A DNA stretch of 64,000 nucleotides from Streptomyces pyxinicus (GCF_024753135.1 NZ_JANUGP010000036.1:1-64000), one strand, 5' to 3'. Shown: positions 45,944-55,024, counted from the stretch's first letter. The notes: generated by a model from the sequence alone, not told the origin. Translations and numbers: made by a program.

Positions 45944-46078
45944 TTACTTGCGCCCGCCCCGGCGCGCCAGCATCGTGAAGACGAACACCGCGCCCACCGC
46001 TGCCAGCGCCAGCCAGGCCCATTTGAACCATGGCGGGCCGTCCCACCGCTCGGCCAGTGTCATCGCGTAGAGCATCAT
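45944..46078 (-). CDS. 44-residue membrane protein
   Basis: ATG 46078 (a second ATG follows directly) has a strong GGAAGGA ten bases upstream. The chain is MMLYAMTLAERWDGPPWFKW, one transmembrane helix (AWLALAAVGAVFVFTML) and ARRGGRK. Positive charge at the C-terminus favours N-out, C-in. Too short for most gene callers. It is the third gene of the RHS unit and the last before a strong terminator, so it could be a second immunity or toxin-handling peptide. Confidence 0.55.
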   Translation of the reverse strand: MMLYAMTLAERWDGPPWFKWAWLALAAVGAVFVFTMLARRGGRK

Positions 46079-46114
46079 GTGATTGGTTCCTTCCGTGAGT
46101 GCGTGATGTTCCGC

Positions 46115-46330
46115 TCAGCCGACCGCGCCGATGGCGTAGAGAATGCCGAACAGGGCCAGGGCGATTCCGATCACCGTGAAGACTGTCCGGTTCCAGACCC
46201 GCATCGGCTTTCCGCCGGTCGTCCCGAACATCTCCTTGGAGCTGGCGGCGCTCGCCCGTGAGAAGCGAGGAGCGAAGACGGCGAATGACAGACCGAACAC
46301 GACCATGAAGATCCCGACAGCGACGTTCAC
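46115..46330 (-). CDS. Small two-helix membrane protein (DUF6199-like), candidate immunity protein
   Basis: 71 residues from ATG 46330, only 15 bases after the RHS stop. Two hydrophobic helices (VAVGIFMVVFGLSFAVFA and VFTVIGIALALFGILYAIG) flank a short basic loop with SRASAASSKEMFGTTGGKPM. The layout resembles DUF6199-type small membrane proteins. A gene placed directly after an RHS toxin normally encodes its immunity protein, and a membrane location would suit a toxin that acts on the membrane. That role is inferred from position only. Confidence 0.6.
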   Translation of the reverse strand: MNVAVGIFMVVFGLSFAVFAPRFSRASAASSKEMFGTTGGKPMRVWNRTVFTVIGIALALFGILYAIGAVG

Positions 46331-46345
46331 TGATGCTCCTCGCGT

Positions 46346-49300
46346 CTAGAAGGTGTACTGCCCGCGCACCGAGCACTTCCCCGTACTGGCCCCAGTTCCG
46401 TATCCGACGTCGGCGCCACTCGCATCACCCGAGACCTTGACGTTTCCGGGCCCGTAACCGCAGGACACCTCGCCCGACAAGCCACTGTCCATGTCACCGG
46501 TGTCCGCGGAGATCTCAGCGCTGGCACCAGGGCTTCCGAACCCGAAGGAGACGGTCGGCTTGGCCGTGTCGCCGTCGGTCTTGCCGCCGAGGCCGACACA
46601 GACGCCGAAGCAGACCTCTCCGCTGAAGGAGCCGGTGATCAGACCGCTCGGGTCGATGCGGTTGACGGGGTCGCCTTCGGCGTAGAGGTAGGGGTTTTGT
46701 TCCTGGCCGGAGGGGTCGGGCTGGGTGAAGCGGCCGATGTTGGCGTCGTAGTAGCGGGCCTGCAGGTGGTACAGGCCGGTGGGGTCCTGGTAGTTGCCGG
46801 CGAAGCGGTAGGGCTGGTCGACCGGCTCGTTGGACTGGGCGAGGAGGCGGACGCCTCGGGGGCTGTAGGTGTAGGTGTCGACCTTGTTGCCGTCCACGTC
46901 GACCAGGCCGATGACCGAGCCGATCGCGTCGGTGAGGTAGTAGTAGCTCTTGCCCCCGGTCGTCATGGAGTTCAGCGTGCCCCCGGGCTCGCGGTTGAAG
47001 CCCATGTCCGCACCGGCGGTTGACTTCGCCGACAGGCCGAGCGGCCCGTTGTGGAAGAGCGTGTCACCGAGGCGGATACGTTCACTCTGGTCGGTGGAGC
47101 CGTACTGCCCCGCGTACGTCTTGGCGTTGACCGTGATCGACGACATCTGGGAGTGGTCGGTCCAGATCTCGCCGGTGCGCAGGTAGTCGTCGGCCGAGGA
47201 GCCTGCGGTCTCGTTGCCGATCGGGTCGTAGGACCAGGGGCCGGTGGTGCCGGACTTCGACGTGAGCTGCTGGGCGTCGTTGTAGGTGTAGGTGGTGGTG
47301 CGGGGGCAGCCGGGGTCGGTGCCCTGGGAGGTGAGGTTGCCGGCCAGGTCGTAGCAGTACTGCCAGGAGTCGACGGTGCTGCCGTCCTGTATCTCGGTAG
47401 CGTAGGAGAAGTGGCCTGCGCCGTCGTAGGTGTAGGTGCGTTTGCGGCCGGTGACGTTGTCCGTCATGGTGCGTATCTTGCTGCCGTCGGTGGCGTTGTT
47501 GGTGCCGTAGCCGTAGGTGTAGTCCAGGTTCACCAGGGTGCCCTGGGCGGAGGTCACCTTGATGTTCTTGGGCCGGTTGGAGTTGTCCGGGTCGACCTTC
47601 TGCACGGTGCCGCCGGGGTAGGTAGTCGTGGTGCGGACGTCGTTGTTGTTGTACTTGTACGTCGTCGTCGCGCCCCGCGGGTCCTTCAGTTCCGTGAGCT
47701 TGTTGACCTCGTTCCAGGTGTAGTCGACCTTTCCGGCCGGGTCCTGGTAGTAGTCGACGTTGCCGGCCGGGGTGTAGGCCAGCAGGGTCTGGGAGGTGTC
47801 CTGGAGGGTGCGGACCGTCTCCCGCTGGAGCGGGTCGAACTGGTACTTCACCGTCCCGGTGCCGTCGGTGCGCTGGGAGAGGTTGCCGTCGCCGTCGTAC
47901 CAGTACTGCACGCGGGCCTTGTTGGTCGTGTCGACGATGCGGATACGGTCGCGGTTGTCGTAGGTGTAGGTGACGGTCACACCGCGGGCGTCGGTGTTGG
48001 TCCTGGTCCGGCCGAGGTCGTCGTAGGTGTACGTCGTCTTGCCCAGGGGCGCCGGGGCCTTGGCCCAGTCGAGGTTGCCCTTGGCGTCGTAGTGGAAGTC
48101 GGTCTGCACCGTCTTCGACGACGTCATCTTCGTCTTCTGGTCGCAGCGCTGGCCTTCGAAGCCGCCGCAGGTGGGGGTGGCGGGGTTGTAGTCGTAGGTG
48201 ACGTTGCCGCCGCCGGTGCCGGTCTGGGCGACCGTCTTGGTGTTGCCGACCGTGTCGTAGGTGAAGGACGTCTTCTCGCCGTCGGCGTTGGTGGAGTCCT
48301 TGGGCACGTCACCGCCGGCAATGGTCTGCCAGCTGTTGACCGTCTTGCCGCCGGTCGGCAGGGCGACGGTCTCCAGGTTGTTGCGGGAGTTGAAGCCGTA
48401 GTCGACCACGTTGCCCGGGGTGGTGCCGACGCCCATGGCGTCGGTGGCAGTGTCGATGTTGTGGTTGGCGTCGAACTTCGTGGACCGCTTGTGAGTGAGC
48501 GCGTCCGTCACGTCGGTGACCTGGCCGTCCCCGTCGTGCTCGTACTGCGTGGCGTGCAGCTCGGGGTCGGTGGCGGTGGTCTTGCCCGCCGCGCTGGCCG
48601 AGTCGCTGGTGTAGGCGTACGTCCAGGTCGGACCGGTGCTGCCGGAGGCGTTGAAGCCGGTGGCGCGCAGCATCGAGGTGATCCGGTTGACGTCGTCGTA
48701 GGAGAAGACGGTGACCCGGCCCTCGGCGGTGGTGATCTTGCTGATGCGGCCGGAGGTGTCGTAGCCGAAGGTGGTCGTCTTGCCTTCGGTGTCGGTGGTG
48801 GTGGTCAGGTTGCCGCCGGCGTCGAGGCCGTAGGCGGCGGTGCGGCCGGAGTTGTCCTTGGCCTGCCACACGGTGGCGTTGACCTTGTTGAGGTCGATCC
48901 AGCGGCCGGAGCGGGTCTCGGTGAGTTTGAAGCCGCCGCCGGTGTTCTGGGTGACGGTGACGGCGCCGTGGTTGCGGTCGGTGATCTTCGTCAGCGTTCC
49001 GCCCGCGTCGTAGGTCTCCTTCGCGCCCGACGTCCATTTCGTGAGGGTGTAGGTGCCGTCGGAGTTCTTCTTCAGGTCCTGCGAGTAGCCCTTCGGCGTG
49101 GTGAAGGAGCCGTCGCTGTTCTTCTTGAAGCGGACCGTCGCGCCGGAGGCGTCGTAGAAGACGACCTCGCTGCTGGAGACGGACAGGTAGCGCTCGTACT
49201 GCTGCCACCAGCGCTGCGAGACGCGTCCGAAGGGAGCGTCCAGCGAGTTGTAGGTGCGGGCCAGCTGGAGGCGCTGGCCGACGCCGGCGATATCGAAGTC

Positions 49301-49771
49301 CGTCGCCGTCAGCATCAGGTTGCCGGTCGAGTAGTCGATCTTCGCGGTCAGCGCGTCCGTGATGGCGAAGCTGGTGTAACGGTGCCAGGGCACATTGCCC
49401 TGCCCCTCCGGCACGAGGTTCAGCACCGAGGCGCCCGCCGCGACACCGGCCGGCTTCGCCGCCCTGCCGGACGCGGCGTTCTTGGCGTGCGCCCGCTGCT
49501 CGCGCAGCCATGGCACGCACGCCTCGTCAGTCGGGTTCTTCGACGGCTTGGACGTCACCGGCCGGTTCGGGCCCACCTTCACCGCCGGCATCGCGTAGTC
49601 GGGGCTGTTCTTGCCCCACGCGGAGATGGGTTTGCCGTCGGCCGCGGTCGCGCTCGCGGCCGGCAGGACGGCCGCAGCCAGTGCGGTCGTCACCACCGCC
49701 GCGATCGTCGCGGCCGATCCGGATCGTTTCCGGGCACGTCGAAGAGACGTGCCGAAGGCACGCGTATGCAT
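46346..49771 (-). CDS. Secreted RHS/YD-repeat protein, possible polymorphic toxin
   Basis: 1141 residues from ATG 49771, with GGGGGA upstream; the longer frame is not needed. A Sec signal peptide (basic RRARKRSG, hydrophobic core to ASATAA) is followed by DUF6531-like sequence (MLTATDFDIAGVGQRLQLAR, TYNSLD) and more than fifteen YD repeats (GNLTTTTDTEGKTTTFGYDT and similar). The RHS core ends canonically at YYDANIGRFTQPDPSGQEQN, then NRIDPSG. About 95 residues follow: Gly/Ser-rich with Cys and beta character (GEVCFGVCVGLGGKTDGD to GKCSVRGQYTF). This is the variable toxin position. RHS shells encase and deliver the C-terminus to neighbours. Confidence 0.85.
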   Translation of the reverse strand: MHTRAFGTSLRRARKRSGSAATIAAVVTTALAAAVLPAASATAADGKPISAWGKNSPDYAMPAVKVGPNRPVTSKPSKNPTDEACVPWLREQRAHAKNAASGRAAKPAGVAAGASVLNLVPEGQGNVPWHRYTSFAITDALTAKIDYSTGNLMLTATDFDIAGVGQRLQLARTYNSLDAPFGRVSQRWWQQYERYLSVSSSEVVFYDASGATVRFKKNSDGSFTTPKGYSQDLKKNSDGTYTLTKWTSGAKETYDAGGTLTKITDRNHGAVTVTQNTGGGFKLTETRSGRWIDLNKVNATVWQAKDNSGRTAAYGLDAGGNLTTTTDTEGKTTTFGYDTSGRISKITTAEGRVTVFSYDDVNRITSMLRATGFNASGSTGPTWTYAYTSDSASAAGKTTATDPELHATQYEHDGDGQVTDVTDALTHKRSTKFDANHNIDTATDAMGVGTTPGNVVDYGFNSRNNLETVALPTGGKTVNSWQTIAGGDVPKDSTNADGEKTSFTYDTVGNTKTVAQTGTGGGNVTYDYNPATPTCGGFEGQRCDQKTKMTSSKTVQTDFHYDAKGNLDWAKAPAPLGKTTYTYDDLGRTRTNTDARGVTVTYTYDNRDRIRIVDTTNKARVQYWYDGDGNLSQRTDGTGTVKYQFDPLQRETVRTLQDTSQTLLAYTPAGNVDYYQDPAGKVDYTWNEVNKLTELKDPRGATTTYKYNNNDVRTTTTYPGGTVQKVDPDNSNRPKNIKVTSAQGTLVNLDYTYGYGTNNATDGSKIRTMTDNVTGRKRTYTYDGAGHFSYATEIQDGSTVDSWQYCYDLAGNLTSQGTDPGCPRTTTYTYNDAQQLTSKSGTTGPWSYDPIGNETAGSSADDYLRTGEIWTDHSQMSSITVNAKTYAGQYGSTDQSERIRLGDTLFHNGPLGLSAKSTAGADMGFNREPGGTLNSMTTGGKSYYYLTDAIGSVIGLVDVDGNKVDTYTYSPRGVRLLAQSNEPVDQPYRFAGNYQDPTGLYHLQARYYDANIGRFTQPDPSGQEQNPYLYAEGDPVNRIDPSGLITGSFSGEVCFGVCVGLGGKTDGDTAKPTVSFGFGSPGASAEISADTGDMDSGLSGEVSCGYGPGNVKVSGDASGADVGYGTGASTGKCSVRGQYTF

Positions 49772-50351
49772 GCTTCCCCCCGCAGGAAGTTGGACCCCGG
49801 CAACCCCAGCGGTCACCGGGCCCGCACACGTTGTCACAGGATTCGCACAAATTTCCGTGCTGTTCCCACCGAATCCGTTCACATACGGGCCGGAATCCGC
49901 CCCTCCTCTTCAGATGGGCGAATACGCGGAAAACGGGAGCACATTCGCGCCGCACAACCCACCCAAGGGGCAAGCGCACTCCGCGAACCCTGAGACGAAC
50001 GGCCGAAAGCCGACGCATAGCGAGGACGTCCTGCTCCAGGCGCCCCAGCAGGACATCGGTGCGCATTTCCACTGCCACCACGCGACGGCTGCACCGGAGC
50101 CGTCTACGCCACGGTCCTCGGGCAGGCCGTGAGGATGAGCCAGTAGAGCGCCCGCGCGAGCCATCCGCACGGCATGGTGACCCGTGTGTTCCCCAACGGC
50201 GAGAAGGCGATCGGGGCCGGGCGCGCCGCTGTGGACGAGGGCGTGTCCGCCGGTGACGGCGTTACGGGGGCTGCGGATTCTGATGTTCGTGGTGATCGTG
50301 GTTGAGGAACTCCCCTGCCCGGTCAGGCACCGGGTCGTGAGCCACCTGGCG
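49772..50351. other. Intergenic region upstream of the RHS gene
   Basis: About 580 bases. Frames on both strands are short, without ribosome sites. The left part should carry the RHS promoter. Near 50172-50300 one frame reads PHGMVTRVFPNGEKAIGAGR, perhaps a remnant. A hairpin at 50352 closes the region. Confidence 0.35.
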
Positions 50352-50384
50352 GACGCGTGAAGGTTTCCACTCGCTTCACGCGTC
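50352..50384 (-). terminator. Hairpin terminator after the FG-GAP gene
   Basis: GACGCGTGAAG (50352-50362) and CTTCACGCGTC (50374-50384) pair perfectly over eleven bases with an eleven-base loop. It lies 87 bases beyond the FG-GAP gene stop on the minus strand. Confidence 0.6.
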
Positions 50385-50470
50385 TCACCCTGCGACGTCG
50401 CCAGGGTCCTGTACCCGGCGCATACGGCGGCCCGAGCCCTTAGTTCCCGTACGACGTGTCGGCGGGTCGG

Positions 50471-51895
50471 TCAGGTTCCGGTGTCGGCGCCGAGGTATAC
50501 GGAGTCGCCCTTCAGGCCGAGTGCTTTGGCGGTGATCATGGCGGTGTGGTCGGTGGCCGGGCGGGAGGCGCCGCCGGGGAGTACCCACACGGCTCCGCGG
50601 TAGCCGTCCTCGCCGCCGGCGCCGATGATCAGCTCCGGGCGGCCGTCCTTGTTCAGGTCGGCGGCGGCCAGCGACGATCCGAACTCGTCGCCTCTTTCGG
50701 AGCCGCCGGGTACGTCCGGGCTGTCCTGAGTGATCGTGTAGGAGCCGCTGCCCGGGGTGCCGCTCCTGCGGCCGGGAATGACGGTGACGGCTCCCGCGTC
50801 GGTCTTGGTGCCGATCGCTTCACCGCGTGCTCCCACCACGATGTCGGCGAGACCGTCGCGGTTGAGGTCGCTCATGGTCAGGGAGGAGCCGAACTTGTCG
50901 CCGCGTTCGGCCGCTCCCGGCACACCGGGCGTGTTCTGGTCGATCCGGACAGGGCTTGCCGTGGCCGATACACCGCTCTTGGAGCCGTACCAGATCGAGA
51001 TGCGGCCGCCCAGCGAGCCGTCGGGCGCGGTGGCGTGCGCGTCGTCCGGGTCACCGGCGACGAGATCGCCGTAGCCGTCGCCGTTGATGTCGCCGACCGC
51101 CGCGACGAGCCCGTCCCCGCCCCGCTGCGGTTCGTACAGGCCGTCCGGGTTGTGGTCGACCAGTACGTCGCCGCCGCTGCGGCCACCGAGCCGGACCGTG
51201 CTCAGCACGCGCTCCGGCCTCCCGTCCCCGTCGAGGTCACCCAGCGTCACGTGTGCCAGGCTCGGTGTGGCGCGGTCGGTCAGCACCGAGCCAGGCGCTC
51301 CGCCGGGAGCGGTGGAGGTGCCGAACGGCCCGCGGTAGAGCACCGACCCGCCCCAGCCGCCGACCAGGACGTGTGCGAACGCCTTGCCGCGGGGGAACGC
51401 GGCCACGTCCAGACCGTAACGTGCGCCTTCGGTGACGGGGGTGGGCAGGGTGGTCGCCTTGGAGAGTCCTGTGCGGCCGCCCCACAGCACGGTGACCGCG
51501 CCGGCCTGCGCCGTGGTGCCGTCGTCCTCGAACGGCGTCCCCACGACCAGGTCGGCGTAGCCGTCCGTGTTCAGGTCCGCGAACGCGGTCGCGGCGCCGA
51601 AGAAGTCGTCCGTCTCGGCCGTTCCCGGGACGCCTGCCGTGTCCTGGGTGATGACGACACGCCTCTGCGCGGACACCCGGTTCGCGGAGCCGTAGAGCAC
51701 GACCACCGCGCCCGCGCCCTCCTTGCCGGACACCGTCGCGGCCGGTGCGGGCAGGACCACGTCGCGGTAGCCGTCACCGTTGAAGTCCGCGGGAGTGCCG
51801 ATCGGCGAGGCGGCCGCCTGTCCCGGTACGAACAGCGCACCGGCGATCGATGCCACCACCCATGCGGCAGCCCTCCGCCGTCTGGACAAGGCCAT
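50471..51895 (-). CDS. Secreted FG-GAP/VCBS repeat (integrin-alpha-like) protein
   Basis: 474 residues from ATG 51895, with GGGGGAGGGG upstream. A signal peptide (LSRRRRAAAWVVASIAGALF to GQAAASP) is followed by seven or so FG-GAP units with the calcium-binding DxNxDGxxD motif (DFNGDGYRD, DLNTDGYAD, DLDGDGRPE, DINGDGYGD, DLNRDGLAD, DLNKDGRPE). These fold as a seven-bladed propeller that binds calcium and often extracellular partners. It is common in Streptomyces, with unknown partners. It stands alone between the RHS unit and the butyrolactone genes. Confidence 0.85.
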   Translation of the reverse strand: MALSRRRRAAAWVVASIAGALFVPGQAAASPIGTPADFNGDGYRDVVLPAPAATVSGKEGAGAVVVLYGSANRVSAQRRVVITQDTAGVPGTAETDDFFGAATAFADLNTDGYADLVVGTPFEDDGTTAQAGAVTVLWGGRTGLSKATTLPTPVTEGARYGLDVAAFPRGKAFAHVLVGGWGGSVLYRGPFGTSTAPGGAPGSVLTDRATPSLAHVTLGDLDGDGRPERVLSTVRLGGRSGGDVLVDHNPDGLYEPQRGGDGLVAAVGDINGDGYGDLVAGDPDDAHATAPDGSLGGRISIWYGSKSGVSATASPVRIDQNTPGVPGAAERGDKFGSSLTMSDLNRDGLADIVVGARGEAIGTKTDAGAVTVIPGRRSGTPGSGSYTITQDSPDVPGGSERGDEFGSSLAAADLNKDGRPELIIGAGGEDGYRGAVWVLPGGASRPATDHTAMITAKALGLKGDSVYLGADTGT

Positions 51896-51995
51896 CCGAA
51901 ACCCCTCCCCCTTGAGGCGTGCGGCAGGCCCGCCACGCCGAAGATCACCGCCGAATCATAGGAACACCACCGCCGCGACGCCACGCCGGGTGGGG

Positions 51996-52931
51996 TCAGT
52001 GGCGGGCGTGGTTCAGGAGAGTGATGACGCTGGAGAAGACGCAGACGTCGTTCTGTACGGCGGTGATCAGGACGCGGTGCCGGCCGGGCTGGTCCGTGAG
52101 GAACGGGTCGGTGTGGATCCAGCAGGGGGTGTCGAGTTCGGCGTAGCGGGCGAAGACCACGTCCATGGCGAGCATCGCGGTGGGCTGTTGTGCCGCCGTG
52201 TAGCTGGCCTGGCGGGCCGCTTCGAGGAGGAGCATGCCGGGTGCGTGGTCGACCGGGTGGTCGAAGAGGATGGGGTGGTTGAGGTCGACGCGCATCTGGT
52301 GGCGCCGGGGTGAGTCGGTCGGTGAGAGGACGACGTCGGCGAAGTCCTCGCGGGCGACCTGGGCGGGCGCTGCCGGTGGGGGGAGCGGCAGGGCCCGGGT
52401 GGTCGCGTCGGCGAGGTCGGCGTAGGTGCCGCGGAGGCGCTGGTAGACGGCGGGGGCGTGGTTGGCGAAGCGGGTCTGGGCGGTGCCGACCTGGATGCCG
52501 TCGCGCAGGACGTCGATCTTCATGAGCATGGAGGCCAGGCGGCCCATGCGCCGTATGACGTCCTCGCAGGTGACGCGGAGTTCGACGGAGGTGGCGCCGG
52601 CGGTGGTGGCCAGTGCCGCGGGGGTCAGCGAGAAGCTGAAGTGGCTCCAGGACTGGCGGTGGCCCGCCGGGGCGTCGTAGGCGGCGTGGCTGAGGAGCGG
52701 GATGCACTGGCGGATCGACTCGGCCAGCAGCATGGGGTCGTGCAGGCCGTGCCGGGGCTTGTAGAAACCGTGCTCCTGGGGCCAGTCGGCGTGGACGGTG
52801 AAGGTGTCGTCCGCCTGCCGGCGCCACTTCGTCAGCAGGACGTCCGCGGCGCTGAGTTTGTGCACCCGTTCCTGGGCCACCGGCATCCAGGCCGGGGCGG
52901 TGGTGTGGACGTGTTCGATGGTGCTGGACAT
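51996..52931 (-). CDS. AfsA-family butyrolactone synthase
   Basis: 311 residues from ATG 52931, with GGGGGA at nine bases. AfsA-type enzymes join a beta-ketoacyl-ACP to dihydroxyacetone phosphate, the first step to gamma-butyrolactone signals. Two hot-dog-like halves are seen: KLSAADVLLTKWRRQADDTF to FYKPRHGLHDPMLLAESIRQ, and HPILFDHPVDHAPGMLLLEA with RQASYTAAQ, which is the conserved AfsA repeat (FDHPxDHxPGMxLxE). The gene is divergent from a TetR receptor with two AGAG-N4-CTCT sites between, the standard arrangement. It is similar in kind to ScbA of S. coelicolor. Confidence 0.9.
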   Translation of the reverse strand: MSSTIEHVHTTAPAWMPVAQERVHKLSAADVLLTKWRRQADDTFTVHADWPQEHGFYKPRHGLHDPMLLAESIRQCIPLLSHAAYDAPAGHRQSWSHFSFSLTPAALATTAGATSVELRVTCEDVIRRMGRLASMLMKIDVLRDGIQVGTAQTRFANHAPAVYQRLRGTYADLADATTRALPLPPPAAPAQVAREDFADVVLSPTDSPRRHQMRVDLNHPILFDHPVDHAPGMLLLEAARQASYTAAQQPTAMLAMDVVFARYAELDTPCWIHTDPFLTDQPGRHRVLITAVQNDVCVFSSVITLLNHARH

Positions 52932-52991
52932 ACGGAATCCCCCTGCAGCGTATGTGAGCGCTGCGACTGGCAGTCGCAGCACCACGAACAT

Positions 52992-53003
52992 AGAGAGTGC
53001 TCT
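52992..53003. promoter_or_regulatory. Autoregulatory element-like site 1 (upstream of afsA-type gene)
   Basis: AGAG-AGTG-CTCT followed by GTTTTTTT, 61 bases before the afsA-type start on the minus strand. The flanks match site 2 at 18 of 22 positions. It is a likely binding site for the TetR butyrolactone receptor encoded at 53196. Confidence 0.65.
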
Positions 53004-53162
53004 GTTTTTTTGGATTAAGGGAGGGTAAAGGGTCACTCACGGAGCAGCCAAGGGTTGTGGGGCAACGCCCTCCGGATCGAGCCTTTTTCGCCTGGTGTGC
53101 CGTCGGTCGGCGCGCTGGACACCCCTGAAGACCGTGCGTAACCTGGGGTTCGACCTAGCCAA

Positions 53163-53174
53163 GAGAGTGCTCTG
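53163..53174. promoter_or_regulatory. Autoregulatory element-like site 2 (upstream of the receptor gene)
   Basis: AGAG-AGTG-CTCT followed by GTTTATTT, ending 22 bases before the GTG start at 53196. Its core is identical to site 1. The position over the promoter fits autorepression by the receptor. Confidence 0.65.
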
Positions 53175-53195
53175 TTTATTTAGCAAGGGGATCCA

Positions 53196-53822
53196 GTGGC
53201 GCAGCCTCAGCAGGAGCGTGCCGTGCGGACAAGGGCGGCTCTCGTCAAAGCGGCAGCCGAGGAGTTCGATCTCGCGGGCTTCGCCGGCACGAGCACCACG
53301 AAGATCATCAAGCGGGCCGGGTCGACCATGGGAGCCCTCTACTTCCACTTCGGGTCCAAGGAAGGCGTGGCCAAGGCGGTGATGGCCGAACAGGCCGCGG
53401 ACCTGCCGGAGCTCAGTGGCCGCAGCGGGCTCCAGCGTCTGGTCGACCTCACCCTCGAACTGGCCCAGGAGCTGCGGAGCAACGTGCTGCTGCGGGCCGG
53501 TGTGCGGCTGGCCGTGGAGCAGGGCGCCTTCGGCGTCCAGGACGACACCGCCTACCAGCTGTGGATCACCCGCTTCAAGGAGGAACTCATCGTCGCCGAC
53601 GCCCTCGGCGAGCTGCGCGAGGGCGTGGACCCCGGCGCGTTCGCCCGGGTGCTGGTGGGCGCCTACAGCGGGACCCAGCTGCTGTCCCGGATCAGTACCG
53701 GCCACGCCGACCTCACGGAGCGGATCACCGAGCTGTGGCAGTACTTCCTGCCCGCGGTCGCCCGTCCCGAAGTGATCGGGAAGCTCGAGTTCGGGACGCG
53801 GGGGCCGGAGACGGGCACGTGA
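53196..53822 (+). CDS. TetR-family butyrolactone receptor
   Basis: 208 residues from GTG 53196, with AAGGGG eight bases upstream. The N-terminal HTH reads RTRAALVKAAAEEFDLAGFA then GTSTTKIIKRAGSTMGALYF and HFGSKEGVAKAVM, the pattern of the ArpA/ScbR receptor group. The ligand-binding domain contains the family features LRAGVRLAVEQ and AYQLWITRFKEELIVADALG. Receptors of this group bind their operator until a butyrolactone releases them. Gene order, divergent from afsA, supports a true receptor. The next gene overlaps by four bases. Confidence 0.88.
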   Translation: MAQPQQERAVRTRAALVKAAAEEFDLAGFAGTSTTKIIKRAGSTMGALYFHFGSKEGVAKAVMAEQAADLPELSGRSGLQRLVDLTLELAQELRSNVLLRAGVRLAVEQGAFGVQDDTAYQLWITRFKEELIVADALGELREGVDPGAFARVLVGAYSGTQLLSRISTGHADLTERITELWQYFLPAVARPEVIGKLEFGTRGPETGT

Positions 53823-54841
53823 GGCCGTGGACCGTCGCGGTGACCGGCTCCACGGGGTTCATCGGTTCCGCGGTGGTGCGGCGGCTGGCCGGGTGCGCGG
53901 GGCCCGGCGGAGAGCCCCTGCGGGTGCGGGCCCTGGCGCGCGGCGAGGCCGCCGGCGCTCCGGGCGACGGTGCCGGTGACTGTGACCGTGACCGCGCTGG
54001 TGGCCGTGCCGGTGACCGGGACCGTAACCGCGCCGGTGGCCGTGACGGTGCCGGTGGCCATGCCGGTGTGGTGGAGCGGGTCCGGGCGGACGTCACCGAC
54101 GTGGCGTCGCTCGACCGCGCCTTCGAGGGCGCCGACGCCCTCGTGCACGCCGTCTCCCGCGTGGGCGGCGACGCCGAGCGGTCCTGGGCCGTCAACCTGG
54201 ACGGGACCACCGCCGTCATGACGGCCGCCCGCCGGGCCGGGATCGAGCGGATCGTGCACTTCTCCACGGCCGCCGTCTACGGCGCCGGCCCGCATCGCGG
54301 CATCGACGTCGACGAGGTCGGCGCGGAGCCGGTGTCCGAGGCCAGCCGCAGCCGTCTCGCCGCGGAAGGGCCCGCCCTGGCGGCCGGTGCGCTCGTGCTG
54401 CGGCCGAACCTGGTGGTCGGCGCGGGCGACCGGTGGGTCGGGCCGGCGTTCGCGGAGCTGACCGCGCGGGTTCCGCCGGAGTGGGACGGCGGCACCGGAC
54501 TGCTCTCCCTCGTGGACGTGGACGATCTGGCACGGCTGGCGGCGGCGGCCGTCACCGCGAGCACCCCGGTGCGGGGGGTGCACCACGCCGCTCATCCCGT
54601 GCCGGTGGCCAGCGGGCAGCTCAGACGGGTGCTGGCCGAACACGGCCTCGCCGCCCCCGCGCGCGGGGACGCCGACTGGGAGCAGTGCCTCGCGCTGCTG
54701 GCGCGCACCGAGGGCCGCTGGGGCCGGCGCCAGTTGGAGCTGCTCGGCAGGGATCACCACTACCGCAGCGACCTGATCTGGCAGGTGCTGTCCGTCGACG
54801 CCGGCCCCGGTCCGCTCGCGCGGCTCGCGGGGCGGCCGTAG
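53819..54841 (+). CDS. NAD-dependent epimerase/dehydratase-type enzyme
   Basis: 340 residues from GTG 53819, overlapping the receptor stop (GTGA). An extended-SDR Rossmann domain is clear: VAVTGSTGFIGSAVVRRLAG, later VRADVTDVASLDRAFEGADA, and STAAVYGAG. The canonical YxxxK Lys is not plain. After residue 45 there is an insertion of Gly/Asp/Arg repeats (GAGDCDRDRAGGRAGDRDRN), encoded by near-repeats. Enzymes of this kind accompany afsA genes and may reduce or reshape the butyrolactone precursor. It is translated with the receptor, so it belongs to the signalling unit. Confidence 0.75.
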   Translation: MRPWTVAVTGSTGFIGSAVVRRLAGCAGPGGEPLRVRALARGEAAGAPGDGAGDCDRDRAGGRAGDRDRNRAGGRDGAGGHAGVVERVRADVTDVASLDRAFEGADALVHAVSRVGGDAERSWAVNLDGTTAVMTAARRAGIERIVHFSTAAVYGAGPHRGIDVDEVGAEPVSEASRSRLAAEGPALAAGALVLRPNLVVGAGDRWVGPAFAELTARVPPEWDGGTGLLSLVDVDDLARLAAAAVTASTPVRGVHHAAHPVPVASGQLRRVLAEHGLAAPARGDADWEQCLALLARTEGRWGRRQLELLGRDHHYRSDLIWQVLSVDAGPGPLARLAGRP

Positions 54842-54905
54842 TCCTCCGTCGTCCTCGGCCGGCCGGCCACGCCCCTGGGGCGCTGCCCGGCCGTCGGTCT
54901 CCTCC

Positions 54906-54935
54906 CGGCCCCCTGTCCCCTACGGGACAGGGGGC
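54906..54935 (+). terminator. Intrinsic terminator after the epimerase gene
   Basis: GGCCCCCTGTCCC (54906-54918) and GGGACAGGGGGCC (54923-54935) form a perfect thirteen-base stem with a four-base loop, followed by TCTTTCTGTTTC. It ends the receptor-epimerase transcript. Confidence 0.75.
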
Positions 54936-55012
54936 CTCTTTCTGTTTCCGGGCCCGCGTCGCATGGCTCGTTCCGGTCGGTTGCGGAGCCGTCCGAGCTG
55001 GCAGAATAATAT

Positions 55013-55024
55013 AGAGCGATCTCT
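55013..55024. promoter_or_regulatory. Autoregulatory element-like site 3 (upstream of the second tetR)
   Basis: AGAG-CGAT-CTCT within AATAATAT...TTGATTTG, 37 bases before the start at 55061. The centre differs from sites 1 and 2 but arms and AT-rich flanks match. Either TetR could bind. Confidence 0.6.

Noticed and set aside
47051..49993. 980-codon plus-strand frame opposite the RHS gene
   Set aside because: Val/Gly-rich shadow translation; the minus strand shows a signal peptide and YD repeats.
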